DNA of 64,000 bases. It comes from Batrachochytrium dendrobatidis JAM81 (Eukaryota; Chytridiomycota; Chytridiomycetes; Rhizophydiales). The position numbers were made by a program, and so were the translations under genes. Of this stretch, positions 62,647-64,000 are shown in pieces; the first letter of the stretch is position 1; each line of letters opens with the position of its first letter. Under the pieces are notes generated by a model. It saw only the letters and a list, made by a program, of their open reading frames with translations. It searched no databases and was not told the origin of the DNA. Where the stretch lies: the NCBI RefSeq assembly GCF_000203795.2, contig NW_006281109.1, positions 320,001 through 384,000 on the forward strand. Reading direction: 5' to 3'.

Positions 62647-62810
62647 ACTAAATTGGTAGAGTTGATAAAGTGATTGTTAAACTGAATTCTTTGAGGAAAG
62701 TTTCAACTCACAAACTCGTCTTCAAATCCCAATTTATTAAGCACTTGTGCCAGATGGTCGATATTCTTCATTTATTTACGTGGTTTCTGAATAAAAAACA
62801 TCCAAAAATG

Positions 62811-64000
62811 TCAGGATGTCGAAAAAAATGTATTAAAATAGTCCTGGTCAAGTTCGTTGTGGTTCGTAGTTTGTTCATCAGAATGCATGCTGGATTTATC
62901 AGTTAATGGCAACTCAATCAACTCATCAAACTGGTCAAATTCGGGAATAGTGTTGGTGTTAATCTGGTTGAGATGTTCTTCCTTTGGTTGTTGCCACCGA
63001 TTGATATCATTCGAAGATAGGGCATTACCAAGCAGGTCTGTGCCTTGCACTGGCAAAGGCCAGGTTGGATGCATTGGTCTGGATCCATCAAGTGATGACT
63101 GGCCGCTTATGGTAGATGATGCTGAAACCATCGGATCTGGTTGTTGCTTCATCAGTTCCATAAGCGGATCGTGTTCGTCATGACTACCTCCTAAAGTTGG
63201 ATCGTTTCTTGAAATCAAATCTGACATGTTCCAATCCCCAAGATGTGTTTGTCCTTGCTGTAGTCCTGCCACTGCCGATGCAATATCATATACACGATCC
63301 TGCAGCATGTCAATATCTTCAGATACTTCTTGTGCCGAGTTATTTACTGTCGCCATGCGATCCGATGATTTTTCAAGTTGATTTAATAACTGGGGTGTAC
63401 CTGTTAGGTTGCCAGCACCCTCCGTCAATCCAAATAGCGATGATGCCAAAAAGTCTGGGTTTTGCAAAAGGTTGATTGTTGATGGAATATCGTTGTTTAA
63501 ATCTATACCAATTATATAAGCAACACATCAAAAGTCATTAAACTGCAGATCCTTAATAGTTAATCATTAAAATCGACTTACCAACATGTTGAGTAGTTGC
63601 CATGGTGGAAAGTTTGTCATTTGAAAATGTGGAAATAGACGGTACAAACGCTGTTTCTATATTGGGTACTGGAATAGGACCAGCATTACCACCCATCAAA
63701 TTACTAAAGTATACGTTATTGGTCATATCGTTAAAATTTTGAAATGCTGCACCGTTGGAATTTTTCTGATTGGAAGTATTCACTCTAGAATCTGGACTAT
63801 TATTCAATGGCACATCTGGAAGTTCAATCCGCCTACGCTTTTGAGTCGTCACATCAGGTTTTTTGTTGGAAGAAAACACGGAAGCCAAAAACCTCAATAT
63901 TTTGTCAATAGTTTCCTGTTGCTTGGTATAGCGCTCCCGCAATTGAATCGATTCGTTCCAGAGGGTTTCGTTTTCACTTTGAAACTTTTGAATCTCTGCA
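62811..64000 (-). CDS. HSF1: Heat-shock transcription factor (3' part; gene continues past the window)
   Basis: Two exons are visible, 63582-64000 (open at the window edge) and 62811-63502, joined in phase (TTQHV | DLNND) across a 79 nt intron. The visible start is the end of the HSF trimerisation coiled coil: EIQKFQSENETLWNESIQLRERYTKQQETIDKILRFLASVF, matching the HR-A/B pattern (LWxE...LRxK...Q...I.KILxFL). Next comes a basic stretch (QKRRRIELPDVPLN), then a Ser/Gln/Asp-rich C-terminus ending in an acidic-hydrophobic activation-like segment (EFDQFDELIELPL, DQDYFNTFF). The DNA-binding domain must lie beyond 64000. SKN7-type regulators also have an HSF-like domain, but the coiled coil here fits true HSF and no receiver domain is seen. 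Confidence 0.82.

Overview
This is a 64 kb piece of a fungal nuclear genome. Genes are close together on both strands and most are cut by many short GT-AG introns (about 60-700 nt). The DNA is AT-rich. The gene set mixes fungal hallmarks (BFA1/BYR4 spindle-checkpoint GAP subunit, an RRN6-like Pol I factor, SCD6, HSF) with genes that yeasts have largely lost (augmin subunit HAUS4, FANCL, CLEC16A, NDUFS6). That combination points to an early-diverging fungus, most likely a chytrid. The species cannot be fixed from sequence alone.

Layout from left to right: HAUS4 (+), ribosomal protein uS2/RPS0 (-), a small inverted-repeat element, a twin-CX9C gene (+), a DHHC palmitoyltransferase (-), eIF4A (+), the giant UTP20 gene (-), TAF11 (-), THOC3/TEX1 (+), a RIB2-type deaminase (-), RPN8 (+), SUS1/ENY2 (+), NDUFS6 (-), a possible SPO16-like gene (-), a second copy of the twin-CX9C/DHHC pair, BFA1/BYR4 (+), RRP15 (-), a CHY zinc-finger gene (-), a PUF protein with a CCCH finger (-), an RRN6-like gene (+), RVB2 (+), mitochondrial ribosome recycling factor (-), CLEC16A-like (+), an Alba/RPP25-like gene (-), ERB1 (-), FANCL (+), SCD6/LSM14 (-) and the 3' part of a heat-shock factor (-).

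Many of the genes serve ribosome production and translation (RPS0, UTP20, RRP15, ERB1, RRN6, eIF4A, mitochondrial RRF) or mRNA fate (THOC3, SUS1, PUF, SCD6). They are not arranged as an operon; I read this as ordinary housekeeping content.

Two structural features stand out. First, about 2.1 kb holding the twin-CX9C and DHHC genes occurs twice in the same orientation, 23.2 kb apart, about 99% identical, introns included. Second, at least eight copies or remnants of one short non-autonomous element are scattered through intergenic DNA and introns. Their ends resemble CAGCCGTATTCACGTAAAAT in inverted orientation. The left edge of the first duplicated copy lies inside the end of one of these elements, so the two copies have different promoters.
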